NCBI GenBank assembly: GCA_003049485.1
Contig: PYST01000381.1
Coordinates: 1 to 34,709 of the forward strand
From: Ophioceras dolichostomum
Lineage: Eukaryota; Ascomycota; Sordariomycetes; Magnaporthales; Ophioceraceae
Direction of reading: 5' to 3'
Length of the DNA: 34,709 bases
The translations under genes and the position numbers were made by a program. Of this stretch, positions 21,617 to 32,357 are shown in pieces; positions within the stretch are counted from its first letter, which is position 1, and each line of letters starts with the position of its first letter. Below the pieces are notes generated by a model. It had not been told where the DNA came from. It did not search any database and saw only the letters and a list, made by a program, of their open reading frames with translations.

Positions 21617-21873
21617 CTAAAGACGCCGCCGCCGCCGCCGAGCGTCAATGGTCAGGCGCTTCGGACGGCACAGGAGCCGGCGAAGGCGACACCGACGAAG
21701 CTGGCATGCGTCCTTGGTTAGGCGCATCAGACACCGACGTCATATACGACACAAACGCGTCTAGCCAGGAAAACACAACTGACGCGTCTAGTGGCGTGGA
21801 CGCGGATGCGGATTATGAGATGGATTCCGATGGAGATGGAGACATTCACCTGATCCCTGCTTCTGAGTTCTGA
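21016..21873 (+). CDS. Cys/His-rich hypothetical protein with poly-Ala tract
   Basis: Single exon, 285 aa; no family recognised. Residues 1-75 are basic and Ser/Gln/Pro-rich, probably disordered. A compact central region (about 75-190) holds regularly placed cysteines and histidines: LGPCSVKNCDSN, MWCSRHSHHPRAAIYRDR, SLCRSHGMPLTAEDLREGYD, NCRQRK, SVCQE. These could bind zinc. A run of 12 alanines (189-200) is encoded by twelve identical GCT codons (21580-21615), followed by a second Ala run in mixed codons. The last 80 residues are acidic (DADADYEMDSDGDGD). The acidic tail and basic head suggest a nuclear or nucleic-acid-associated protein, but that is inference. The ATG at 21016 is the first in a frame with coding-like composition. 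Confidence 0.6.
21580..21615 (+). repeat. (GCT)12 coding microsatellite
   Basis: Twelve perfect GCT units lie in frame and encode poly-alanine in the Cys/His-rich protein. Confidence 0.95.
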
Positions 21874-22270
21874 TTCACCAGCCTAGAGCCCATGGTAAGG
21901 TGTAATGTTGTGCTCACTATGCGCTTTGACAGCTCTTCTACCTTCTACCTTCTGTTCACTTCCCTTTCTACCACCTGTCATCACAAAACTCCCGAGTACT
22001 TCGTTGTTGTTGTCCGTGGAAATGCCAAGCGTAACCAATCAGTGTCAATCTAGTGCCTAGTAGGTAGCTAGCAAATCTTTCACAAATATCCGGTTCTCAA
22101 CCTAAAAGTCACAGCGAAGCCATTGTTCTTTGTGCTACCTTCTCATATGGTCGTCTACCTATTTACAGTTGGCGGAGCCCGAGCAAACGGAAACCAAACC
22201 CCAACCTCCCCACACACTTCCACACAACTCGACCCGGCCCTCTGGAATCTCAACTGCTAGACCACTACCC
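21874..22270. other. Short intergenic region
   Basis: This is the spacer between two genes in the same direction. It has a CCTAGTAGGTAGCTAGC cluster at about 22055-22072 and a purine-poor leader before the RING-like gene. Nothing else was recognised. Confidence 0.55.
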
Positions 22271-22569
22271 ATGCCGCCTAGGGAGCCATCAACACCGCTG
22301 CGGAAGACTCGCAACCCGCTGGATGTCTGGAGTCCAACGCCACACCCGAGCGCTCGCCATTCTAGCCGATGTCGGCCCGAGTGTCGTTGCCGCGGGACGG
22401 GTCAGGCAGTCACGCATCTCACCAGTCTGCCAGGTGGTCCACCCAACCGAGGAACGGTGGGCAGAGCTCTGTGGGACTACGCGAGAAACAGAAACATGTC
22501 AACATATCCGGGATCGTGGTGGTCGCAACCACCATCCTCGCCACCCCCCCCCCCGGGCAGTCGTACTTN

Positions 22570-22602
<33 letters not shown>

Positions 22603-23440
22603 CAGTCGTACTTCCCTCAAGCGGGGTGCCGACACCAAGGTTCCGAGACTCATCTATTTGGATCAGAAGGACTGGCCGCCTCCCCAGAACTCATGGTTGA
22701 ACCGTGGTGGTAGTGGCGGTGGCATCCAGCAGAATTTCGATACCAGGTTCTTCGGCGAACGGAATCCGTCTCACATCGCCTTGGAGAAGCCGGACGATGG
22801 CGGCCTGGATTCTGACTTCGAAACGACAATGCTCGACGCTGATGGCACGCCAGCGGTGATAACTCGAGATGCTCTGAAAGCGAATGCTGCCAAAGCTGCT
22901 ACCGCCGCCGCGCCACCTCCCAAAGCCGACCCACCAAAGGCCAGCCACTGGAGAGATCTCGTGCTGTACATCCACGGGCCGCGTTTCGGTCAGCCTCCCG
23001 AGGTAGACTGCGTAATCTGCTTCAAGCCGATAAAGCTCAGTCTGAGGGATAAAGCCAGCTTCCGCGGCGAGCCGCAGCCACCCGCCGACATCATGACCCC
23101 ATACGAGTTCATCAACAATATTTTGAAGAATCATCGACCATTGCGACAGCCGAAGCCGCCACCCACTGCACCAGCACGAGCCGCCGCCGCCAAAAATCCG
23201 CCTGGAGACGATGGCCTGCCCCGACCTCACCGCAGAGGCCAGCTTCTCCCTTGCGGCCACATGTTCGGCTTCTCGTGCCTGCAGAAGTGGATCGGAAACT
23301 ATCAGGTGTCCCGTGAGGTTCGGTGCCCGATCTGCAGAGAGGTGTTCGCGGAGAGCTTCAAGAACGCTACGGCCAAGCTGAAGCGCCTGCAGGTGGCTGT
23401 TGACCTTGAGCTTTCGAGGGCTAGGGGACCGGTTGGTTAG
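22271..23440 (+). CDS. RING-like protein, tandem copy 1
   Basis: The frame from ATG 22271 gives 389 aa; a later ATG at 22496 (MSTYPGSWWSQ) is an alternative. The C-terminal half is clearly coding: GGLDSDFETTM, DADGTPAV, KASHWRDLVLYIHGPRFGQP, then a split RING: PPEVDCVICFKPI, about 75 residues of insertion, LLPCGHMFGFSCLQKWI and VRCPICREVF. RING proteins usually act as ubiquitin ligases. Here the fifth zinc ligand position is Gly (CGHMFG), so binding may be partial. The N-terminal half runs through Pro-rich DNA containing C11, one N at 22569, and C31. Its frame depends on the true length of those runs, so residues before about 120 are uncertain. It is paralogous to the gene at 24975. Confidence 0.72.
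22544..22613. repeat. Poly-C tracts with ambiguous base and duplicated 13-mer
   Basis: C11 (22544-22554), then GGCAGTCGTACTT (22556-22568), N (22569), C31 (22570-22600), then GGCAGTCGTACTT again (22601-22613). All three frames stay open through it. The true copy number of the unit and the C-run length are probably unresolved in the assembly. Confidence 0.9.
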
Positions 23441-24974
23441 TGATCACGATACTGGGCTGGGCTCCAAGGTTTGATTCAGCTTACCTGGATGGCGAATTCT
23501 CGGTATGAAAATGGAGTGGGCTCCGTGGATGCCACATCATATCGATTAGGTTGCTAGCGTATAATGCGTACTTCTAAATGGAGGAGCGAGCGATTGGCTG
23601 ACGGTGATAGGCGTGGAAAATAGGTAGGCACGCGTCCTAGCACGTGAAAGCCATCGTTGTTGATAGGAGGGAGAGAGAGGAAAGTCTTCTCTTCAGAAGC
23701 AGGAGGCTGTCTTTCCATAAAGAGAGAATATATCACACCTTTCCCTTCCCATGGTTCTCCTTTTATCAATAGTAATTGGTTGAATTTTGTATGTAAGTGG
23801 AGCAGCGAGTAATTGCTCCACGGTCGCCTGCTTCTCGAAACCAGCCATTATGTTTCTCATCGACGACCATGGCACCAGGCCGCTTCATACCGCACTTCTT
23901 CCAACCGCTCAATTAGTCGAATATCGACCTGGATTGGTCCTAGAAGGCCGGGGAATAAGAACTTCTCCTCGAGCAGAGTGGAGATTCGTCAGCATCCGCC
24001 GAGAGGGAAAGCGTCGAAAGCTGAGCATCGCTTCCCGTCTCATTCTCCACACGGGGGACGGACGTACGAAACTACCAGCGAAACTCTTCGACGGACCTCA
24101 TCCCATACGAACGGGACGCAAACTGGAAACTAAGCAGTCATAGCAAACCCCCTTCCTATTTGTGTCAAAACAACAATACGTCGGCGCTGAACAAAGTGAA
24201 TCTATCAGGTGCCTTCGTGCCACAGTGCGGGTTGTGAAAGGACTGTCGATAGCCGAATTTGAGGAACGCCGTGAGAGCCTGTCCACGTCTTACCGCAACC
24301 ATAGCCTCCGTTCAAAAACCTAAGTGTTAGGACAGACACAGATCAGCAACCAACCAACTGACCGCGATATCAATCATCAATAACGTCGCCTAAGATGGCT
24401 TAATTGCGTCAGGTGCCCGTCCCCCTGGCATCAGCAAACGTGTTGACAAAATCACCATAGGCCTTCCCTGGGGCGCTGAAGTATTAGGGTAGGTAGGCGG
24501 TAGGTACCTGAGTAGCAGGGTAGGTAAGTACCTAGGTAGGTAGGTACCTGAGACTATCATTGTGGCAGCAGTCGGATGCGGGCGGAGGCCGGAATCTGAG
24601 ATGCGAACCACTCAGCTCAACATTCCAGGTTCAGTAAGACAGCCAAGGTCATGCTGGCCTCAAGCAAAACCGCCACGGGAAATTCGCCACCCGCAGGCGG
24701 CCTCTGCTTGAAATGTGTCAAAGCGAACGCTCATCATCCCACAACCTAGCCTCCCAAATGTCGACGGGAAGGGCAGCCCTGAATTTTATCCATCAGCCCA
24801 GTGGTCCACCGAACCGAAAAAGAACATCAAGCAGACCTACCCCTGCAGATCCCCAAGAGCATCGCCTATTTCCGCCAACCAGGGGGGGTCTAACCCACTA
24901 ACCCGACCCACCATCAGGGATCTGGAGCCTAACCCAACCCGGCATCAAACGGCTCCAACCAACGCGTCACGGCG
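23441..24974. other. Intergenic region with a degenerate paralogous leader
   Basis: It contains a TAGG-rich cluster at 24484-24550. At about 24713-24900 a short plus-strand frame (SSSHNLASQMSTG, HQPSGPPNRKRT) resembles the start of tandem copy 1 (LPGGPPNRGT). It is cut by a stop near 24899. This may be a decayed 5' part, or an unannotated first exon, of the second RING-like gene. Other frames look random. Confidence 0.45.
24484..24550. repeat. TAGG/ACCTAGGTA cluster
   Basis: An imperfect run of GTAGGTAGG and GTACCTAGGTAGG units. Similar motifs occur at 3887, 17370, 22060, 26081 and 26185, always between genes. Confidence 0.8.
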
Positions 24975-25655
24975 ATGCCAGGCTTGTCGGCATCACGCCA
25001 CGCGCCAGCGGGCCGTGGTGGCGGTGGTGGCAGTGGTGCCGGACAGCAGCAGGGAACCACCACGGAGGAGCCGGACCCGGACCCGGACGGGTACGGCGGC
25101 CTAGACTCTGAAGGGGACACCACAATGCGCGACGCCGATGGCACGCCCGCGGTCTGGACTACAGCTATGCTGAGAAAAGCGGAGATAGCCGGCAAAGCAT
25201 TCTTTGATCATCCGGAGAAGTCTCCCGCGCCAGTTGCACTGACGCCGCCTCCACCGCCGCCGCCCGAACCTCCAGCAAAGGCCAGCCACTGGAGGTATCT
25301 TCTGATTTACATCAACGGACCCCGTCACGGCCCGCCTCCAGAGGTCGAGTGCACTTTCTGCTTTGAGCCGATCACGCCCAATATGGGTCAAATCCCCCAG
25401 CAATCGCCACCGGCGTCGGGTCAGGGTTCGGCTTCAGGGCCGGCTTCGCGTGCACCGGGGTCTGAGCCTGCCCCAGCCCCCCATGACCGAGGCGAGAAGC
25501 TCACGTGCGGCCACATGTTCGGACATTCGTGCATCACGAAATGGATCAAGAGCAGCGATCGGGGCGGCGCGTCCACCGAGATCCGGTGCCCGATCTGCAG
25601 AGATGTTCTCGGTCGCAGCCAGAGGCAGGCGTTTTTCAGGCTGTGGACTCTGTAG
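24975..25655 (+). CDS. RING-like protein, tandem copy 2
   Basis: Single exon, 226 aa from ATG 24975. It aligns with copy 1 at 22271 over most of its length: GRGGGGGSGAGQQ, GGLDSEGDTTMRDADGTPAV, KASHWRYLLIYINGPRHGPP, PEVECTFCFEPI, LTCGHMFGHSCITKWI, IRCPICRDVL. The RING is again split, here by a Pro/Ser/Gly-rich insertion of about 50 residues, and again has Gly at the fifth ligand (CGHMFG). The N-terminus is shorter than that of copy 1. A similar leader can be seen upstream at 24713-24900, but separated by a stop, so the gene has lost its 5' part or has a first exon not modelled here. The protein ends soon after the RING (AFFRLWTL). Likely a ubiquitin-ligase-like protein of unknown target. Confidence 0.7.
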   Translation: MPGLSASRHAPAGRGGGGGSGAGQQQGTTTEEPDPDPDGYGGLDSEGDTTMRDADGTPAVWTTAMLRKAEIAGKAFFDHPEKSPAPVALTPPPPPPPEPPAKASHWRYLLIYINGPRHGPPPEVECTFCFEPITPNMGQIPQQSPPASGQGSASGPASRAPGSEPAPAPHDRGEKLTCGHMFGHSCITKWIKSSDRGGASTEIRCPICRDVLGRSQRQAFFRLWTL

Positions 25656-26558
25656 GAGGCTACTGACTGGGAGCTTCGATAGTCCCCAGAGAGCCAGGAC
25701 TAAGTATTGGAACGACGAAGAAACCGACTGGACCTGGGTTCATGCTCCAGTCCAACAGGGCGAGGATCCGTTTTTTTCCTTTACGGTGGGTGATCTTTTA
25801 GGTGGTATTTCACCGATCGGGTTTACGGATATTGTGAAATGTGATGATACGGAGCAGATGATCTCGGAGACGGTGGTGGCAAGCCGCGCCCAGCTGCCCA
25901 CCATCGCTTTTGGATTGGATTTTACTCTCTCGGGCCCCCTTTCATCTGCCCAGTGGCGATTCCTCTTTCCTGTCTTTACCCCAGTGGGCAGAGAGGAGAG
26001 ACACGCTGCTTTGGTTGGCGCCCGGAAGGGTTAAGTTGCCGCTTTTGATCGAAGGTAGGGATCGGAGGATCAGCTAACCTAGGTATTTACAGGTGATCTA
26101 TCTTGTCTTCGTGGTGTCAACAACCGAAAATGCCACTCAGACTCCTTTGGCGGGTGGAATCACACTTCGTCGATGCTAGCTTAATAGGTAGGTAGGTAGG
26201 TAGGTAGGTAGGTAGGTAGTTGGGAGCGAACCACTGCAGAAAGCACTGGGTTAATAGCAAAAGCTTCTCCCTAACATTTTGCAACAACACTGCGCTTGAT
26301 CCTTGCCTTGCCGAATCAGAGAGTGAATCCGACAACCAACTCTTCATAACTGTCAATGAGTGGAGTTATTACAATTAAGCCTTGACGGGAATTTCCTCTA
26401 TAACTTTTTACTAATCCAGTTCCCGTAACTGCTAGCCCATCGAAGAGAAGCGAGGTCCCATCCATGTTTACATCTGTCAAGTACACTATCGTACACATTG
26501 TTTCTACATACCAGGCGTACAGCTTTCGGTTTTTGTAGTTCGACGCCAAACACAAGGT
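25656..26558. other. Intergenic, convergent 3' ends
   Basis: Between RING-like copy 2 (+) and the ABC transporter (-). It holds a (TAGG) microsatellite at 26185-26219 and ACCTAGGTA near 26078. No gene is supported. Confidence 0.6.
26185..26219. repeat. (TAGG)n microsatellite
   Basis: Nearly nine perfect TAGG units in 35 bases. Confidence 0.95.
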
Positions 26559-29500
26559 TCACTCGGCCCCACCGGCGGAAGCCGAAGCCAGTCCAGCGCC
26601 ATAAAGAGCCTTGAAGGCTGAGCCTTCTCTCTCCAGTAAGAGCCGGGGCTCGCCATACTCAACAAGCTTCCCTTTGTCCAGGACAGCAACCCGGTCGAAG
26701 TCCAGGATAGAGTCTAGCTTGTGCGCGATAGCGATGACGGTCCAGCCAGCGAACCAGGTCCGCAGGACCTCGTTGATAATTGTGCTCGTTTCGTCATCCA
26801 AGCTAGTATGCGAAGCATTCATTCCCGTCAGTACAAATGGTTGGGCTGTTATTCGCCGATAACGTTTGCAGAGGGGAAGGAAACATTTACTCACCTGCTC
26901 GTCGCCTCATCCAGAATCAGAACCTTCCCCTTCCTCATCATCGCCCTCGCAAACACGAGCAGCTGCTTCTCCCCATGCGAGAAGAACCGATCGTCGATCA
27001 CCGCGTCGAGCCCGCCCCTCTGCTGCACGCGGCCCCACAGCCGCACAGCCTTCAAGGCCTTTTCTAAATCGGTGTCGTCGTTGTCGGCCGCGACTTTGCC
27101 CGGGTCGACGTTGACACGCACGGTGCCGTCGAAGATGTACGTCTCCTGAGGCACAGCCACCAGAGAAGAGCGGACGCGCTCGTGGGGCAGGGTGGAGATG
27201 TCGACACCGTCGATGGTGATCGCTCCGGAGACGTCGTCGATCATGCGGAGGAGGGTTAGGAGCATGGAGCTTTTGCCGCTGTTTTTAGGAGGAGTAAATA
27301 GGTTAGCGCCTGCTCATGTTGAGAATTGAGACACATGAAGAGCCCTTTTATCGGTAAGGGAGGTGTGGGAGAACGGATGACATACCTTCCAGTTCGCCCG
27401 CAAATGGCGACGCGTTGGCCCGCTTCGATCGAAAGCGAAATGCTGTCCAGAACGACGCCGGTTGACCTGTCATGAGACAAAATGTTAACCGCGGCCCTTA
27501 TAAAGTGGTATATGAGACAGGACTTACGGATAAGACGCCGAAACGCCCTTCAATTCGATGGCACCCTCGCTGGGCCAAGCCTGAACGCCGTCCAGGGCGG
27601 CTCCGGCTCCATCCTGGTCCGCCTTCTCCTCCCCTCCTTCCCCACGCTCATCAACATCCTCATCCTCGGCCTTCGTCCTCGTCGTAAAGGTCTTCACCCT
27701 CGACACCGCTCCCAGCGCCACCTCCAACATAACCCACGACGTAACCACGCCCTTCACCGTGACGCTGAACCCCAGTATTGTGCTCAGCGCGATGCCCATG
27801 TACCCGGGCCCGACCTGCTCCCTCAGCGTCGTGGTGATCACGACCAACACAACCGCCACCCCCGTGACGACCATGTCGACGGCGAACGTCAGCCACCTCT
27901 GCAGGCTGTACAGCAGGTAGTTGGGGCGCTGCGAGTCGTCCAGCAGTGACATGTTCTTGGCCTGGAAGCGGGCGGACCAGCCGAAGGCGCGGATGGTCTC
28001 GAGCCCGTCGAGGGTCTCGATGAGCTGTGTGTAGAGAGGGGCTTTGTACTCGATGTCCATCAGGCGCATCTGGCGGGAGGTGCGCAGGTAGAAATGCTGG
28101 ATGAGGTAGAAGGCGAGGAATAGGAGGGGGAGGACCGCGGCCAGGTAGCGGGAGGAGACGGCGATGATGATGAATTCTGCAAAGCCGATGCAGAAAGCTA
28201 GGAAACAGCACGTGGATGGGGCGGAAGCGTCAGTTGCCGTGCGCTGATGAATTGGGGGGTACGCTTAAGAAGGACTGGCTTGCTAGTTTACTTACACACG
28301 GCTGTCCCTAGGGCGGTTCCCGGCAGCTCCATGTCGATGAGCTGCAGGTCCTGGCTGAACCTGTTGACGGTTACGCCGGTGTCGACGGAGGAGTGGAAGG
28401 ACATTGGCGCGCTGGATTGGGGGTATTTGAACCTGTCAGTTAGCGGCCTGCGTAAAGGGGCGGCGTCGACAAATCGGTTTGGACAAAACATACCGCGAAA
28501 CCGCTTTGATGAGCATATCATGGAAGTACACTCCGGAGTTGTTAATAATGGTGACAAAAAGCTGCCTGTTGTTAGAGTTAGCGGGGTGCGAAACAGGGAA
28601 CGAGTTAGCGCAAAACCGAAGACGAGGAGGGAGGGTACAAATACGGGGGAACACCGACCATGAACCAAACAAGACTGAAATGATGGCCCCAATACCAAAC
28701 GCCGTGTAGACGCCTATCCACTTGCCGAGGTCCTGGTTTGGCCGGGTGATATTCGCCTCAGACCACCACTTGAGCCAGATGGCTGATGTTCGCCCCAATC
28801 CCAAGTCAGTCAGTCAATCTGCTTCGCACTGAGTCACATATAAGAATCTGATAGAAGACGAGTAAGTGGACGATAGCTTACAGGGGAAAGAGGTGAAAAA
28901 AGCGAAGGCAGCCATGCCACACATAAATCCGACGACGGTGCCCCAGCCAGCAGCCCGAGCCCAGAAGAGATACATCGAGGAGTCACCCAGCCTCCGTGAT
29001 GGGTCGTTGTGGTCGACTCCTCCCAGAGCGCGCGCGACGGTTGAGTTGAGAGCTGCTGGCTGCGGCGGCGGATGGTGCTCGCGATCCTTCCTAGTTTCGC
29101 CGGCGTCGGCGTCGGCGTCGGCGTCCTTTCTCGATCTCGACCTCGTCGTGGATGCGGCGCTGAAGACCGTGGTTAGGTCTTCAGTTGTTGCCTTGCCGGA
29201 GCCTTCCTGGAGTTTGCCCTTTTCGCTCAGGACGACGACCGCGTCTGCGAAGGGTACGCGTTTTGCTGTTTGTATTGAAGCCAGCGGTTAGGACTTGTGT
29301 GAGTTGGGTGGCTCAATACAGGACAAGCGAGGGACTTGAAAAGAAGGAACTGACTGTCCGAGGACGCTAAGACGATGGTCATGTTGCCTGTTTGTAGGAG
29401 GCCCTGTTTGCCGAAGAGGTTGTTGAAGATCAGGTCGTCGGTCGCGGCGTCGAGCCCGCTGAAAACGTCGTCGAAGATGAGGAATTCTGTCCTTAGGTAA

Positions 29501-32357
29501 AGGGCCCGAGCAATCGCCTGAAAGAGATGAGTACACGGTTAGCAGCCTTCGTTCAGAAGATACCAAACTGCTAGGCGAAGGGGCGAAGGGGGCGAGGGGC
29601 AAGGAACTTACAATGCGGTGCTTCTGTCCACCACTCATCGAGATGCCCATGCTACCGGCCATGGTCGCGTCGCCTTTCGGCCACGTTTGGATATCGGGTT
29701 TCAGGGCGCAGGCATTTACAACGGTGTCGTACCATGCCTCATCGACGGCCTCACTGCCGCCACCTGTAATGATGTTTCGGACAGTCTCGTTTGGCAGCCA
29801 AGCACTTTGGCCACAGTACGCAATGCCGGAAAAGGCGACGCGGATCGTGCCTTCAAAGGCAGTGACCTCACCCAGCAACGTCCTCAGAAGGGTCGACTTG
29901 CCGCATCCCACAGGACCGAGGACAAGCGTGAAGGCCTTACGCTTGATCTTCCAGCCGCTGATGTCGATCACTGGTTCAGAGCCCTCCTGCCAGGAGAACT
30001 TGCCCTCCACGGCCGCGATGATGTCCATCGGTAGTGGTTCGAGGGCCGACTGCTTGGAGACAACGCCGTCCTCCTCGGTGACGGTACCCCCCTCCTTGTT
30101 CTTATCATCCCACAATTGACAGCCCTCGATCTGTCGGTTGTCCCTCCTCTCCTTGCCATTGAGGAAGTTCTGGATCCTTTGGAAAGACGCCATCTCGCCC
30201 GCGAGGATGGGGACGGCGAGTACGATGTCGGTGAGGGGCTTGTTGACCAGGACGAGAAGTGACTGGGCCGTGAACGCCCGCACGATCGTAAGTGTGTCAC
30301 CACCGTTTTGGGCGAGGCCCGCGTAGACACCGAAGGTGAGAATGGGTGATACGACGGGGGCGCAGATCACTATGGTCGCGCTTTAAAGGTCAGAATACAG
30401 AAGAATGGGAGACTGGATGGGGAAGCAAAGTGCGAGGTGGGAAGCTAAAGGTATGGACGTGGACGAGGGACATACTCAAAACAAGTGACACAGCGATCAA
30501 GGCCCTGAACTTCATGGAAACCTTCAGCTCGTTCGATCGGAGTTTCTGGAGCATCGAGAACGCGGTGTCGTTCAGCCCAGAGATCTTGAGCCATTTGATG
30601 CTGCCGAGCGTTTTGGACGTAGCGGTCACTCGGTCCTGCGACGCCTGGATCCAATTTGCCTGCGCACCGCCGATCGAAACACCCAAGAAGGCAATGGCGA
30701 TCAGGACGACTAGCCCGGAAGGGTGTCAGTAGGTGTCCACGTTGGAAGAAGTTGAAGAGATGAAGTGGCGCCAAGGAACGCACCAAAAGTCACACTCAGG
30801 GGCATGGCGCACGCCGCTCCGAGCTGTCTGTAGAGAAGGTAGATGCCAACGATAATCTCTAGGACGCCTCCCCAGAAATTGTGGAAGAGCATCATGCCAC
30901 TCATCACAGTCTCGCAGTCGGTGCCGATCAGCGTGAGGGCTCCAGAGGGGCTGACGTCTGGTGCGGAGATGTCGAGTCGTAGAGCCTTCTCATAGATCAG
31001 GGCCGAGATGCTGCCCCTCATGATCGTTGCTGCCCGGCAGCTGTATCTTTCATATTGGCCCATCGCGATCTACGTTCCAACATGTAGTTATGGACGCCGT
31101 TAGATCGCAGATGCCTTGAGGAGCCGAGAGGAGGAAGACGGGGACGACCACTTACCGCTTGTCCAGTAAAGACAATAGCATATGCTCCGATTAGGCCGTA
31201 GCCGTAGTTATCCTGGGGTTGGCCCCGTGGCCGTGCAGCAAGTAGGATGGCTTCGGTGACGAGGAATGGCTGGGCGTAGGACAAGGCGATCATGAATAGC
31301 TTGGGGATAACGCCTGCTAGGACAGGGCGGATGAAAACAGCGTGCCACTTGACGAAGAGAGTAGAAGCCACTAACTTATCCGGTACTGGAAACGGAGTAG
31401 GAGGGTCAGTACAAGTAGACAATCTAAAGTGCTGAAAATTGAGTTGCGTTACCTTTCTCCCAACCTGCCGAGAGGGAATGGAGTAGCTTTTCAGACTGCA
31501 TCCTCGCCTCGAGAGGCGTCAGATCGTCTAGTATCAAGATGCGCTGGTACCCAGTGCGCAACATGGAAACCATCCACCAGAATGTGGCGCGGCTGAGAGT
31601 GCTGCTTGTCACCTCCTTGCTGAGTCGTCGGTAACCCTCGACAAGGATGCTCCGCTTCTCGTACGACTCTAAGACGAACATGACAGCCCGTAGTGCCACT
31701 GCTGCCGCGAACAGCCCCGGGATTACCGCAGCTGAGGAGCCGCGCCCGTCGTTGAGACCGAGCATGAACAAGGTCCGACATCGCGCCAGGTCGAGGAGGA
31801 CCGAAGAGGAGAGGAAGATGGTAATCAGGAACGATGGTCGGACGGCACGTTCGTGCTCGAGGTACGAAAGAAGGCAGAAGCCGCAGGAGGCGACGAACGA
31901 GAGCGAGCTGGTTGCGATGGTAGCTCGTGTGGCAAGGTCAGACCCTGCACTGGACCACAGCCCGAGGACGGCCGCGTTCAGGGCCGCCAGTGACATAGCG
32001 GCAAGCTTGCGTCTTGTTAGTCAGGGGGTCCTCACCATAGACGCCTTATCGACGCGACAGAAGTACGGGATGAACTTCGACGGGAAAGGATGTGTAGAAC
32101 GAAGAGAAAAGAATTCTGCGTACCAACTTTGATGGTAGTTGCCAGTTGAGCACTACTTTCCGGTCCTCCCCGACGAGCTGCCAGATCCGAACTGGGAGCA
32201 AAACTAAAAGGAACGCCTGTACCGGGACGGAAAGGATGGCTTCCTCGAACAGCAGTGTGAAGTCGAAGCCACCGCGACAATCCGGGCCGGCCCATGGGCC
32301 GAAGGAATTATCGACACCAACCGGACAGGAGCCATCTTGCCGCACTAGCGAGGTCAT
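26559..32357 (-). CDS. ABCC-type (MRP-like) ABC transporter
   Basis: Fifteen exons: complement(join(26559..26802, 26895..27278, 27386..27466, 27528..28197, 28296..28432, 28494..28565, 28659..28782, 28882..29265, 29355..29517, 29612..30369, 30476..30709, 30784..31069, 31156..31385, 31453..32005, 32124..32357)); 1517 aa, all phases consistent. The start shows the fungal ABCC head (DNSFGPWAGPDCRGGFDFTL) and an N-terminal membrane domain. TMD1 precedes NBD1: Walker A GPVGCGKST (664-672), C-loop MSGGQ (757-761), Walker B FLIFDD (D781). TMD2 contains NRFSQDLQLIDMELP and FYLRTSRQMRLMDIEYKAPL. NBD2 has Walker A GRTGSGKSS (1305-1313), C-loop FSHGEKQ (1408-1414), Walker B VLILDE (D1432, E1433) and switch His1463. 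It exports organic anions, conjugates or drugs from plasma or vacuolar membrane. NBD1 has Asp782 in place of the catalytic Glu and no switch His. The acceptor at 28565/donor at 28658 (GTCGGT) is the least canonical splice pair. Confidence 0.95.

Noticed and set aside
29613..30119. 168-codon plus-strand frame
   Set aside because: It is antisense to the NBD1 exon of the ABC transporter.
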